A DNA stretch of 64,000 nt from Paraglaciecola sp030730205 (GTDB lineage Bacteria; Pseudomonadota; Gammaproteobacteria; Enterobacterales; Alteromonadaceae), in the NCBI RefSeq assembly GCF_052119645.1, contig NZ_JBGQOM010000011.1, positions 1 through 64,000 of the forward strand, in the 5' to 3' direction. Under the pieces are notes generated by a model. That model was not told the DNA's origin. It did not search any database and was given only the letters and a program-made list of their open reading frames with translations. Positions 42,196-51,215 of the stretch are shown piece by piece. The translations under genes were made by a program, and so were the position numbers. Position 1 is the stretch's first letter, and each line of letters starts with the position of its first letter.

Positions 42196-43593
42196 ATGCA
42201 ATTTTCATCTTTAGATTTAGCCCCGGAGCTACAACGCGCCCTTGATGAGTGCGGCTACAGCAATATGACACCCGTGCAAATGCAGGCTATTGTGCCGGCC
42301 CGTCGGGGTAAAGATTTACAAGTAACAGCTCAAACAGGCACGGGCAAAACCGCAGCCTTTTCTATTCCTATTTTGCAGCAAATGTTGGATAGGCCAAAAG
42401 ATACCGTTGCGGGTCGTCCTCGTGCTTTAATTTTGACTCCAACCCGTGAATTAGCAGAGCAATTGGCTGATGCTGTGGCGAGTTATGCCCAATTTATTAC
42501 CGTGAGTGTGACGGCACTGTATGGTGGAGTAAAGATGGGCGGCCAAGCCAATAAATTAAAAGCGGGCGTCGACATCGTAATCAGCACACCTGGACGTTTG
42601 ATGGAGCACCTTACCTTGGGTAACGTTGCCTTAGGTAATGTTGAATTTGTTGTTTTAGATGAAGCTGATCGCATGTTAGATATGGGCTTTGTTGCAGATG
42701 TGCTTAAATTAATGCAGCTGACTGCAGAAAAGCGACAGACCCTCTTGTTTTCGGCGACGACTTCGCCGGCGGTGAATGAGTTATCACACAAAATTTTGCA
42801 TGACCATCAGCAAATTCGAGTAACCAAGGTAAATAGCACTGCTGATACAGTAAGGCATGCTATTTATCCCGTCGAAGAAAGCCGCAAAATTGAGCTATTT
42901 GAAAAATTATTAGCCGAAAAAAATTGGTTTCAAGTTTTAGTTTTTACTAGTACTAAAGAACAAGCCGATGCATTACTTGCTGGTTTGAAAAAAAGCAAAA
43001 TTGAAGCTGCCGTTTGCCACGGTGATAAAAGCCAAGGCTCGAGACGCAGAGCCATTGCAGATTTTAAATCAGCAAAATTACAAATATTGATTGCTACTGA
43101 AGTCGCTGCCCGAGGACTTGATATTCAAGGCCTTGATTATGTGGTGAACTTTAACTTGCCGTATCTACCTGAAGACTATGTACATCGAATTGGTCGAACA
43201 GGCCGAGCTGGAGCAGCCGGTAATGCAATTTCATTTGTTAGCCGCGAAGAAGAGCAAACATTAGAACGTATTCAAAAACTGATTGGTACGGATATTAAAC
43301 GTATCGTAAAACCGGGTTTTGAAGTGAGTAGCCGCGGTTCGCTGCTAAAAAGTATTTCTCGTAAAGTCTTATCTGGGCGCTCAAACAGGGCGAGTGAAAC
43401 CCTGATTGATTTTGAAAAATCAGCTGACACCCTCCCTAAAGGGAAACCTCGTCGTGCCAAGTCGAGTGAAGAGTCAAGTAAACCGAGTGCACCAAAACCA
43501 GCGCGGGTGAAAAAGACCAATAAACCAGCACAAGACATAGGCCCCAAGAAGAAAGTTCTGAAGGGTAAACGCGCCCAGCAGTATTCGCGTTAA
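42196..43593 (+). CDS. DEAD-box RNA helicase (RhlE-like)
   Basis: A 465-residue ATP-dependent RNA helicase. Motifs in order are Q (MTPVQMQAIVP), I (AQTGTGKT), Ia (PTRELAEQ), Ib (TPGRL), II (DEAD), III (SAT), then IV-VI including ARGLDIQGLDYV and HRIGRTGRAG. After about residue 370 comes a basic Ser/Lys/Pro-rich tail likely to bind RNA. The ATG at 42196 is supported by GAGGAACC; a TTG or GTG at 42166 is less likely. Resembles RhlE/SrmB-group helicases; target RNA unknown. Confidence 0.9.
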   Translation: MQFSSLDLAPELQRALDECGYSNMTPVQMQAIVPARRGKDLQVTAQTGTGKTAAFSIPILQQMLDRPKDTVAGRPRALILTPTRELAEQLADAVASYAQFITVSVTALYGGVKMGGQANKLKAGVDIVISTPGRLMEHLTLGNVALGNVEFVVLDEADRMLDMGFVADVLKLMQLTAEKRQTLLFSATTSPAVNELSHKILHDHQQIRVTKVNSTADTVRHAIYPVEESRKIELFEKLLAEKNWFQVLVFTSTKEQADALLAGLKKSKIEAAVCHGDKSQGSRRRAIADFKSAKLQILIATEVAARGLDIQGLDYVVNFNLPYLPEDYVHRIGRTGRAGAAGNAISFVSREEEQTLERIQKLIGTDIKRIVKPGFEVSSRGSLLKSISRKVLSGRSNRASETLIDFEKSADTLPKGKPRRAKSSEESSKPSAPKPARVKKTNKPAQDIGPKKKVLKGKRAQQYSR

Positions 43594-43630
43594 GCCCAAA
43601 ACCCAATAAATTTAACCAGCGAGCAATCTA

Positions 43631-43665
43631 AGTTCTAGCAAGTGATAAACACTCGTGCTAGAACT
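43631..43665 (+). other. Long stem-loop downstream of the helicase gene
   Basis: AGTTCTAGCA (43631-43640) pairs with TGCTAGAACT (43656-43665), and AGTG/CACT extend the stem inward with a two-base bulge. There is no T tract. It may stabilise the helicase mRNA 3' end. The rest of 43594-43971 holds only the next hairpin and no gene. Confidence 0.5.
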
Positions 43666-43699
43666 CAGTTTGACTGGCTAAAATGACCCAACCCACGTC

Positions 43700-43734
43700 A
43701 TTCCGGTTGTTTTTAGCCGGAATCTTTCTTTTTA
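43700..43734 (+). terminator. Terminator-like hairpin (ATTCCGG/CCGGAAT)
   Basis: ATTCCGG (43700-43706) pairs with CCGGAAT (43717-43723) and is followed by CTTTCTTTTT. The stem is seven bp and GC-centred; a plausible terminator for the helicase transcript. Confidence 0.65.
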
Positions 43735-43971
43735 AAAGGAAGAACAGCCATTAACTTAAATTTTATGTTACTTGGAAATCAGCCTAATTGGCTTTGATGT
43801 GCTAGAAGCGGCAATTTAAAACGTAACTTTAGTTTTGTACCAAAATAAGCGAATGCAGATGCACAAGGGCTTCACACCCATAGCGGACTACATTACTTAT
43901 CAGGTTGAACGGCAAAAACACTTAGAAAATTGACGCTCTAATTTAAACAAAAGTTGGTATGCTATTTTCAA

Positions 43972-44856
43972 CTATTCAAGTTGTAATAGGGGTTTAATAA
44001 AGTCTAGAAATGCAGATATCCGCTTAGCAACAGGAGAGGATTTATAGTAAACGGCATTTATTTTTTCTCTATCTGTATTGAGTAAGCGATATGAGTTTAA
44101 TAATGTTATCAAAGCGCCTGATGCAATATCTGCAGTAACCATAAACCCTGATAAACAGGCGATACCATTTCCTGATAAGGCTAGTTGTCGTATTGTCTCG
44201 CCATTACTTGCCGTTAAAGTAGGGACTACAAGCTCCCCTCCTTTAATAGGCCATTTATTTAGTGATTTAATGTCCGAAAATCCAAGAATGTCATGATTTT
44301 TTAGGTCTTGAGGGTGTTTAGCCATGCCTCGTCTAGCAATATACTCAGGTGACGCAACAACATAGAGAGGACTTCTGCCGAGTGCTCTTGCTTGCAAAGT
44401 TGAATCTTCGAGCTTACCAATGCGAATGGCAACATCGGTCCTATTTTCTATTAAATCAATAAAGGCTTCATTAGATCTAAGTTCAAGCTCTATGTCTGGA
44501 TAGGCTAATTTAAACGGTTGGATCAAAGGAACAAGCTGATGAAATATAAAAGGACTAGCAGCATTTATCCGTAACTTACCAGCAGGTAATGCTCCTCGCG
44601 TCATAATATCATCTTCTGCCACTTGAATAGACTGCAAAGCGGTTCGTACCGAGTTGACAAATTTTCTGCCTTCGTCTGTGAGCTCTGTGCGTCTTGTTGT
44701 TCTGGTTAAAATATTAACACCAAGTTGCTGCTCTATTTTACTTACTGCTCTAGATACACGAGCGACTTGAATGTTTAACACGTCGGCAGCCGCAGAAAAT
44801 CCTCCGGAGTCGACAACACAAAGCAAAAGTTCCAAATCATCTGAGCGTGTTTTCAA
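43972..44856 (-). CDS. LysR-family transcriptional regulator
   Basis: A 294-residue LTTR. The N-terminal winged HTH (about 1-65) reads LELLLCVVDSGGFSAAADVLNIQVARVSRAVSKIEQQLG, then LTRTTRRTELTDEG. A substrate-binding domain follows. The start seems to be TTG at 44854-44856, with AGGAA about seven bases upstream. It is divergent from an MFS gene, which it most likely controls in response to an unknown effector. Confidence 0.9.
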   Translation of the reverse strand: MKTRSDDLELLLCVVDSGGFSAAADVLNIQVARVSRAVSKIEQQLGVNILTRTTRRTELTDEGRKFVNSVRTALQSIQVAEDDIMTRGALPAGKLRINAASPFIFHQLVPLIQPFKLAYPDIELELRSNEAFIDLIENRTDVAIRIGKLEDSTLQARALGRSPLYVVASPEYIARRGMAKHPQDLKNHDILGFSDIKSLNKWPIKGGELVVPTLTASNGETIRQLALSGNGIACLSGFMVTADIASGALITLLNSYRLLNTDREKINAVYYKSSPVAKRISAFLDFIKPLLQLE

Positions 44857-45010
44857 TTAAAAATTCCTATCATTTATTGCAAAAGTAATTTGTTAATAAT
44901 GCCATTTATCGCAACAGTATAGCGATTAATAATAGCGCCTACAAAGTGATGCTCAATTTTATTGCTATCACTTTCTACCATTCACTTTTTAAAAATACTT
45001 GGAGATGATT

Positions 45011-46195
45011 ATGCCATTAGCATTACTTGCATTAGCACTCAGTGCCTTTGCAATAGGTACGACAGAATTTGTTATCGTAGGTTTACTCCCTACCATGGCT
45101 CAAGACCTAAATGTTTCGATTCCTTCCGCAGGCTTACTGGTAAGTTTGTATGCACTAGGTGTTGCAATTGGAGCCCCTGTCCTTACTGCGTTAACGGGTA
45201 AATGGAACAGAAAACACGTTCTATTATTTGTTATGGGCTTATTTGTTTTTGGTAACCTAGTGGCGTGGCAAGCACCAAGTTTTGAAGCGCTTATTGTAGC
45301 CCGAATCCTAACGGGGCTAGCACATGGTGTCTTTTTCTCAATCGGCTCTACTATTGCAACAGGTTTAGTACCTAAAGAGAAAGCTGCTAGCGCCATAGCA
45401 ATAATGTTTACAGGATTGACGGTTGCTTTGGTAACTGGCGTGCCACTCGGGACTTATATAGGACAACAATTTGGCTGGGAAGCAACATTTTTAACCGTTT
45501 CAGCTTTAGGTTTAATTGCAATGTTGGGCAGTGCAATACTAGTTCCCAATAACTTAGCACAAGCTAAACCCGCTAAAATTTCAGCCCAACTAAAAGTATT
45601 AACCCAGCCAAGATTGCTATTAGTTTACGCCATAACAGCTGTCGGTTATGGCGGTACGTTTGTCGCGTTTACTTATTTAGCGCCTATTCTTAATCAAATT
45701 ACAGGGTTAGCTCCTAGTGTTATTGGCTTAGTTATGTTGGTTTACGGCGTCTCGGTTGCTGTTGGTAATATTTGGGGCGGGAAAATGGCTGATAAAATGG
45801 GGCCTATTACGGCACTCACCATTATCTTTACTGGTCTTGCTGTAATATTATTTACATTTAACTTTACTGCTGTCAATCCAATCGCCGCAATCATTACCAT
45901 TTTAGTATGGGGCGCTTTTGCCTTTGGTAACGTGCCAGGCTTACAAGTCTATGTTGTAAAATTAGCAGAGCAGCATACCCCAGATGCCGTCGATGTTGCT
46001 TCAGGTTTGAACATCGCAGCTTTCAATGTAGGTATTGCACTTGGAGCTTGGGGAGGAGGACTCATTGTCGAACAGTCTGGATTAATGAATACACCTTGGG
46101 TTGGTGCTGTTGTGGTACTCATTGCGTTGGCTCTTACCCGAGTTAGTGGTGCCTTAGATAACAGAGAAATGACGTTATCTCGTAATGTAGCTTAA
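45011..46195 (+). CDS. MFS drug/sugar efflux-type transporter (DHA1, YdhP-like)
   Basis: A 394-residue 12-TM transporter of the DHA1 group. The YdhP/AraJ-like opening LSAFAIGTTEFVIVGLLPTMA is clear. The antiporter motif C region reads TGLTVALVTGVPLGTYIG, and the loop 2-3 signature is GKWNRKHVL. The ATG at 45011 has TTGGAG about seven bases upstream; the TTG at 44999 is part of that element. Likely efflux of small molecules, regulated by the divergent LysR gene. Confidence 0.88.
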   Translation: MPLALLALALSAFAIGTTEFVIVGLLPTMAQDLNVSIPSAGLLVSLYALGVAIGAPVLTALTGKWNRKHVLLFVMGLFVFGNLVAWQAPSFEALIVARILTGLAHGVFFSIGSTIATGLVPKEKAASAIAIMFTGLTVALVTGVPLGTYIGQQFGWEATFLTVSALGLIAMLGSAILVPNNLAQAKPAKISAQLKVLTQPRLLLVYAITAVGYGGTFVAFTYLAPILNQITGLAPSVIGLVMLVYGVSVAVGNIWGGKMADKMGPITALTIIFTGLAVILFTFNFTAVNPIAAIITILVWGAFAFGNVPGLQVYVVKLAEQHTPDAVDVASGLNIAAFNVGIALGAWGGGLIVEQSGLMNTPWVGAVVVLIALALTRVSGALDNREMTLSRNVA

Positions 46196-46580
46196 CTCTT
46201 CAAAATATTTGTTAACGACTGTTTTCCAGAAACACGGATCTTCAGAGGGCTTAATCGAAGATCCATTTTCCGCTTACTAGGCTCGCTTACTAAAAGTGCT
46301 GTGAATGACTGCAATTGGTAAATTTTGCCTTCAGCTTAAGCCTAACTTCGACTCCAAATTAAATGGAATCACTCATTTTTCCTGTTCTGTAGTCAAATTA
46401 TCTAGTCCGCTTTGGGTCGACAGCTGACTGATATTCAAATTATCAGATAATTTTAAAGTTGTTTTTTTTGTCCAGCCTAGCCCGATATATTAACCATGCT
46501 TTCCTCAATTCTCACTTAGCAGCCATTCACTTTATCTACACTGCGAGCGCAGCTCAGTGTGGCTGATATGTTTTGCCTTG
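46196..46580. other. Intergenic with two stem-loops, no gene
   Basis: GGATCTTC (46236-46243) pairs with GAAGATCC (46257-46264), with ATTTTCC after it: a weak terminator for the MFS gene. ACACT..GAGC (46538-46548) pairs with GCTCAGTGT (46552-46560) near the leftward gene's end. No coding region is supported in between. Confidence 0.45.
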
Positions 46581-46868
46581 TTATTTAGCCAACACCAGTA
46601 CTTGCTCTCTAAGCACCACGGTTTTTGCTTCTGCGCGGTCAATAATTTTGAGTAGGGTAGTTTGTATCGTTTCATCAAGGCGGATATCAGTCGTGGTGGT
46701 AAAGGATTCTGCAAAGCTTTGGGCGCCTTGTTCGGGGGTAAAGCTGATCTCTACTTTTGTTGCTAAAGACGTGTTTGCACCAAAATACTGGATTTGAATC
46801 AGTGGATAACCATGATCGCCACGTTTGTGCAGTTTTGTAAGGCGTTTTTGCGCTTTGTCCAAGTTCAT
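46581..46868 (-). CDS. conserved hypothetical protein
   Basis: A 95-residue soluble protein. Its N-terminus, KAQKRLTKLHKRGDHGYPLIQIQYFG, resembles a small proteobacterial family in which a K-R-G-x-x-G-YPL element precedes a strand of small residues. The C-terminus IDRAEAKTVVLREQVL fits the same family. I cannot name it or give a function. It lies 66 bases upstream of the cyclophilin gene on the same strand. Confidence 0.6.
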   Translation of the reverse strand: MNLDKAQKRLTKLHKRGDHGYPLIQIQYFGANTSLATKVEISFTPEQGAQSFAESFTTTTDIRLDETIQTTLLKIIDRAEAKTVVLREQVLVLAK

Positions 46869-46934
46869 TTTGAGTATTTATCCTAGATAGATATTAAGTG
46901 CATAGTGCAGGCTAATTTGTCTTAACACGAGGCT

Positions 46935-47777
46935 TTATTGGCTAAGTAAACGAGATTTTAACTGGTAATAACAAACATCTAAATTGCCATTACCTTTGAA
47001 GTGAAAAAACTCACTATCTAGAGTGCGCGCGCTGGCTAAACGTTGGCTGACAGCCTCAGATTTTTCGTTCTGCACCTGAACATTAAGACGAGCATTGGCT
47101 GGTACATCACTGGCTAATTTGATCCATTTTATTTTACTGCGTTTGCTGGGCTCGTCGATTACTCCACTGGCATTATTGATATCGGCCCGTTGCAAGGCTT
47201 GGATCGCAGGCATGCCGTAAATGACTCGTCCAAAGGAGCTCATATTACGATCTAAATGGCGGGTGGCTTGGCCGATGACAATGTAAAAATCGCTGCTCGC
47301 TGAATTAGCTTCGTTACTTCTGGCCATCGCTAAAGTGCCTGGGCAGTGAAGTAGCCACTCTTGTTTGCTGGCAGGATCACGTCCGGCAGCAAAACCAGCT
47401 AGAAACCCAGTTTCAGGCGCCATGAAATCAGGCTTTTGTACGGGCAGAAAACTTGTGTATTGTGGAGCAGGGCGGCTAAATTCGGCTTTTAATGTGTGGT
47501 TATGTTGGCTGGATTTTTGTTCACTGACATCTCCTCCCTGAGCGACAAAACCATCAATTACTCGATAAAAATCCAAGTCATCATAGAAACCCTCTTTGAC
47601 TAGTGCTTTAAACTGTTCAACGTGTTTAGGTGCCATAAAAGGTGCGAGCTCGATAACCACCGTGCCGCTATCAAGTTGCATGTAGATGAGATTGTCATTT
47701 TCAGGTGTGCGCCATTCATCAATGGCTAATACCACAGGGCTAAGCAAGAGAAACAAAACGGATAGCAAGGTTTTCAT
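46935..47777 (-). CDS. exported cyclophilin-type peptidyl-prolyl isomerase
   Basis: A 280-residue protein with a signal peptide (about 1-18, ending VLA), probably periplasmic. The cyclophilin core spans about 28-215: VVIELAPFMAPKHVEQFKALV, FYRVIDGFVAQGGD (the catalytic FHRV-IxxFMxQGGD region, with FYRV here), GTLAMARS, SSDFYIVIG and FGRVIYGM. A C-terminal extension of about 60 residues of unknown role is present. It is downstream of a bidirectional terminator. Confidence 0.88.
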   Translation of the reverse strand: MKTLLSVLFLLLSPVVLAIDEWRTPENDNLIYMQLDSGTVVIELAPFMAPKHVEQFKALVKEGFYDDLDFYRVIDGFVAQGGDVSEQKSSQHNHTLKAEFSRPAPQYTSFLPVQKPDFMAPETGFLAGFAAGRDPASKQEWLLHCPGTLAMARSNEANSASSDFYIVIGQATRHLDRNMSSFGRVIYGMPAIQALQRADINNASGVIDEPSKRSKIKWIKLASDVPANARLNVQVQNEKSEAVSQRLASARTLDSEFFHFKGNGNLDVCYYQLKSRLLSQ

Positions 47778-47812
47778 AAAAGGCCTGAATAATGTTTTAC
47801 TTATTCAAACAA

Positions 47813-47836
47813 AAAACTCGCCTTAGGGCGAGTTTT
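47813..47836 (-). terminator. Bidirectional terminator after lipA
   Basis: AAAACTCGCC (47813-47822) pairs with GGCGAGTTTT (47827-47836) around TTAG. Each strand has a T-rich tract, so it ends the leftward lipA transcript and could also block rightward transcription. Confidence 0.85.
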
Positions 47837-47851
47837 GTTTTTTATTTTTAT

Positions 47852-47893
47852 CGAAGCTCGAAGCTCGAAGCTCGAAGCTCGAAGCTCGAAGCT
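47852..47893. repeat. Heptamer tandem repeat (CGAAGCT)6
   Basis: Six exact copies of CGAAGCT fill 42 bases between the terminator and the lipA stop codon; the last base is shared with the stop triplet. Such short exact arrays change copy number by slippage. It lies in the lipA 3' untranslated region. Confidence 0.97.
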
Positions 47894-48867
47894 TATTTCA
47901 CTTCTTCACCAGCTGCTTGTTTATCTGCATGATAACTGGAGCGTACCATAGGACCACAGGCTGCATGGGTGAAACCAATTTCTTTGGCAATTTCACCTAA
48001 CTCGTCAAATTCATCTGGGTGAACATAGCGCTTCAGTGGGTAGTGGTGTTTACTCGGTTGTAAATATTGGCCAAGCGTTAGCATCTCTACATTGTGGGCG
48101 CGCAAGTCTTTGAGCACTTCGGCGATTTCGTGTTTGTCTTCACCCATGCCCATCATCAAACCTGACTTTGTAGGGATCTCAGGATGTTGGGCTTTGAACT
48201 TTTTCAATAGATCCAGCGACCATTGGTAGTTTGCACCAGGGCGGCATTCTAAATAGAGACGTGGAATGGTTTCTAGGTTGTGGTTGAACACATCGGGTAC
48301 GCCGTTCTTAAAAATTTCGAGGGCACGGTCCATTCGACCACGAAAATCAGGCACCAAAACTTCGATTTTAGTAGTCGGGCTATGTTCACGAATGGCATTA
48401 ATACAATCAACAAAATGTTGGGCGCCACCATCACGTAGGTCATCACGGTCTACAGAGGTAATCACCACGTACTTTAAACGCATTTCAGCGATGGTTTTTG
48501 CAAGCTTAATTGGCTCTTCAGCGCTAGGGGGAAGCGGTTTGCCGTGAGCGACGTCACAGAAGGGACAACGACGGGTGCAGATATCGCCTAAAATCATAAA
48601 TGTCGCCGTACCGTGGTTGAAACATTCCGCCAAATTGGGGCAGCTTGCTTCTTCACATACTGAATGTAAATTATTCTTGCGTAGAGTATTTTTGATGTGA
48701 TCAATATTACTGGTGTTGCTGGGTAATTTGATTTTAATCCAATTAGGTTTACGCAACATTTCTGTTTTTTCAGTTGGTAAAATGGTAATGGGAATATGCT
48801 TTACTTTCTCATCATCACGCAGTTTTACACCCGCTTGAACACGCCCTTGTACCTGCACCTTACTCAT
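47893..48867 (-). CDS. lipA: lipoyl synthase LipA
   Basis: A radical SAM enzyme that inserts sulfur into octanoyl groups to make lipoyl cofactors. The 324-residue protein has the auxiliary cluster cysteines CEEASCPNLAEC and the radical SAM CTRRCPFCDVAHG motif. The LipA Ser-containing C-terminus RSSYHA is present. The ATG at 48867 follows AGAAGG by five bases; the ORF extension to 48888 is not needed. It overlaps lipB by 8 bases. Confidence 0.96.
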   Translation of the reverse strand: MSKVQVQGRVQAGVKLRDDEKVKHIPITILPTEKTEMLRKPNWIKIKLPSNTSNIDHIKNTLRKNNLHSVCEEASCPNLAECFNHGTATFMILGDICTRRCPFCDVAHGKPLPPSAEEPIKLAKTIAEMRLKYVVITSVDRDDLRDGGAQHFVDCINAIREHSPTTKIEVLVPDFRGRMDRALEIFKNGVPDVFNHNLETIPRLYLECRPGANYQWSLDLLKKFKAQHPEIPTKSGLMMGMGEDKHEIAEVLKDLRAHNVEMLTLGQYLQPSKHHYPLKRYVHPDEFDELGEIAKEIGFTHAACGPMVRSSYHADKQAAGEEVK

Positions 48868-49531
48868 CAAAACCTTCTCTGTATTCAATTAATGTGGATG
48901 AATCTTGTGGTGATATACCAATTAACTCACATAATGATTTAACTATTTTAATGCCTGCCTCATCGATATTCGCTGGGCCACCAAGTTGTTCGCAATTTAC
49001 CATTTCTAAGCCTGCGTAACCACAGGGATTAATACGTAAAAACGGACTTAGATCCATATTAACGTTCAATGCTAAACCATGGAACGAACACCCTTTGCGT
49101 ATTCTTAAGCCAATAGAGCACACTTTTTTACCTTCAACATACACACCTGGGGCGTCCGCTTTCGGATAAGCGTCAATCTGATATTTTTTAAGGGTATTGA
49201 CTATGCACTCTTCGAGCGCCGTCACTAAAGTTCTTACTCCGAGTCTATTACGTTTTAAATTGAGCAGTACATACAACATTTGTTGGCCAGGACCATGATA
49301 AGTGACTTGACCGCCACGATCGACTTTAACCACAGGAATGGTGCCGGGCGCAAGTAAATGCTCTTCTTTACCTGCTTGACCTTGAGTAAAAACTGGCTCG
49401 TGTTCGACTAACCATAATTCATCAGGTGTATGCTCATCGCGCTTATCGGTAAAGTCTTGCATGGCTTGCCAAATAGGCAAGTAGGCCTGTTGGCCAAGCT
49501 GCCTAATAATGACATGGTGCTGATGTGACAT
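48860..49531 (-). CDS. lipB: lipoyl(octanoyl) transferase LipB
   Basis: Transfers octanoyl from acyl carrier protein to lipoate-dependent enzymes. The 223-residue protein has GGQVTYHGPGQ (substrate loop), Lys and Cys in KKVCSIGLRIRKGCSFHG, and the active-site Cys in INPCGYAGLEM. The order ybeD-lipB-lipA matches E. coli. Confidence 0.95.
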   Translation of the reverse strand: MSHQHHVIIRQLGQQAYLPIWQAMQDFTDKRDEHTPDELWLVEHEPVFTQGQAGKEEHLLAPGTIPVVKVDRGGQVTYHGPGQQMLYVLLNLKRNRLGVRTLVTALEECIVNTLKKYQIDAYPKADAPGVYVEGKKVCSIGLRIRKGCSFHGLALNVNMDLSPFLRINPCGYAGLEMVNCEQLGGPANIDEAGIKIVKSLCELIGISPQDSSTLIEYREGFDE

Positions 49532-49549
49532 AACTCACTCTTTAGCTTG

Positions 49550-49813
49550 TTACAGAACAACTCGAACTAATTCTAATTTGGCCAGTTCGACGTAAAGGGT
49601 TTCCATATGCTCTTTGCTGACGACTGTCACACTTAAGGAAATAGAGTGATAGTTGCCTTTTGAGCTTGGTTTGACCTTTGGGGTGTAATCACCCGGAGCA
49701 TGCACCTGTAAACAACTAACAACATCATCAGGCAGACGCTCGTGTGCCACACCCATGATTTTAAATGTTTGTTGACAAGGAAAATCTAACAGTTTGTCAA
49801 AATTAGTATCCAT
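49550..49813 (-). CDS. ybeD: YbeD family protein (DUF493)
   Basis: An 87-residue ACT-like domain protein. It has the family opening LLDFPCQQTFKIMGVAHERL and a closing strand LYVELAKLELVRVVL. It lies between dacA and lipB, as in E. coli. Its function is not established. Confidence 0.9.
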   Translation of the reverse strand: MDTNFDKLLDFPCQQTFKIMGVAHERLPDDVVSCLQVHAPGDYTPKVKPSSKGNYHSISLSVTVVSKEHMETLYVELAKLELVRVVL

Positions 49814-49842
49814 TACGCTCTCAATCTCAGTTGAATAGAAGT

Positions 49843-51015
49843 TTAACTGTCAAACCCAAGTTTCAATTTTACGAAATCGACCATGCGATCAAAAAATCCA
49901 CCTTCATTGACTTCTTGCAAAGTAACCAATGGATACTCAGCAATATCTTCGCCTTCTATTTGCAAATATAAGGTACCTACCACTTCGCCTTTGGCTAAAG
50001 GGGCTTGCAGGTTTTTATCTAATTTAAAATTCGCTTCTAACTTCTTACTTTGTCCACGGGGGATGGTAATGGGGGTATCTTGTAAAATACCAAGATCGAC
50101 CGTTTCCTTGTCACCCATAAATATACGCTGCGTTACAAAGCTACTGCCTGCTTTATAAGGGGTAATCGTTTCAAAAAACCTAAACCCGTATTTAAGTAGC
50201 TTTTTGTTTTCTTCTTTACGGGCTCGGTCGCTTTCAGTACCCATTACCACAGAAATTAAACGCATTCCATCTTGGGTTGCTGAGGTCACCAAACTGTAAC
50301 CTGCATCAGAAGTGTGCCCCGTTTTAATGCCATCAACGTTTAAGCTTTTATCCCACAACAAACCGTTACGGTTGTATTGTTTTATGCCATTGAAGGTAAA
50401 TTCTTTTTCACTGTAAATCGCGTATTCATTTGGTACATCGCGAATCAGTGCTTTAGCCAAGGTCGCCATATCTCTGGGGGTAGTATAGTGATCAGCATCA
50501 TGTAAACCGTGACTGTTAATAAAGTGCGTTGAAGACATACCCAGCTTTTCTGCATGCATATTCATCATGCTAGCAAAGGCATCTTCGCTACCGGCAATGT
50601 GTTCTGCCATTGCAACACAGGCATCGTTACCAGATTGCACGATAATGCCGCGGTTAAGATCACCCACTGATATTTGTTTGCCAACTTCAATAAACATAAC
50701 CGATGAATCTGGAAAGTTCTTAGCCCACGCATTTTCAGAAATAGTGACCATGTCATTCTCTTGAATGTTGCCATTCACAATTTCTTTGCCGATAACATAA
50801 CTGGTCATCATTTTAGTTAAACTGGCAGGAGGTAATAAAATATCGGCATTTTGTTCTGCGATGACCTTACCTGTTTGATAATCAAGCAGAATAAATCCTT
50901 TTGCCGCAACCGATGGAGCAGGGGGAATAACAACTGCAGCCAATGAGGCGCTACTAATAAATACAAGGCTAAGACTGCTGAAAATAACAGCACTGAAAGA
51001 ATAGAGTTTTCGCAT
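49843..51015 (-). CDS. dacA: D-alanyl-D-alanine carboxypeptidase DacA (PBP5 type)
   Basis: Trims the terminal D-Ala of peptidoglycan stem peptides in the periplasm. The 390-residue protein has a signal peptide (about 1-27), active-site SxxK in PPASLTKMM, SGN in VQSGNDACVA and KTG in DGIKTGHTSDAGYS. A C-terminal domain ends in an amphipathic anchoring helix, FFDRMVDFVKLKLGF. It is one of the peptidoglycan genes in this block. Confidence 0.95.
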   Translation of the reverse strand: MRKLYSFSAVIFSSLSLVFISSASLAAVVIPPAPSVAAKGFILLDYQTGKVIAEQNADILLPPASLTKMMTSYVIGKEIVNGNIQENDMVTISENAWAKNFPDSSVMFIEVGKQISVGDLNRGIIVQSGNDACVAMAEHIAGSEDAFASMMNMHAEKLGMSSTHFINSHGLHDADHYTTPRDMATLAKALIRDVPNEYAIYSEKEFTFNGIKQYNRNGLLWDKSLNVDGIKTGHTSDAGYSLVTSATQDGMRLISVVMGTESDRARKEENKKLLKYGFRFFETITPYKAGSSFVTQRIFMGDKETVDLGILQDTPITIPRGQSKKLEANFKLDKNLQAPLAKGEVVGTLYLQIEGEDIAEYPLVTLQEVNEGGFFDRMVDFVKLKLGFDS

Positions 51016-51215
51016 TAATCAACCGTTTTATGATTTGAGTTAGGAGACAGAGAGCTAAGGTATGTTTATAGCTCTTTAAATTCGGCCACTAATATAGCAC
51101 TTTTGCACTCAAAAAACTGCTCATGGAACAATAAATTCAGGCAATTTGTAAGAATTTGCAAACCACAAATTACGACCAAATAATGTCTTAAAAGTTTATT
51201 TTTATTAGGTTTATA

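Noticed and set aside
46573..46797. Rightward ORF of 74 residues
   Set aside because: Shadow of the leftward 95-residue conserved protein, whose sequence resembles a known small family.
48867..48888. Upstream start for lipA at 48888
   Set aside because: ATG at 48867 has AGAAGG at ideal spacing and matches the E. coli N-terminus; the extension only overlaps lipB further.
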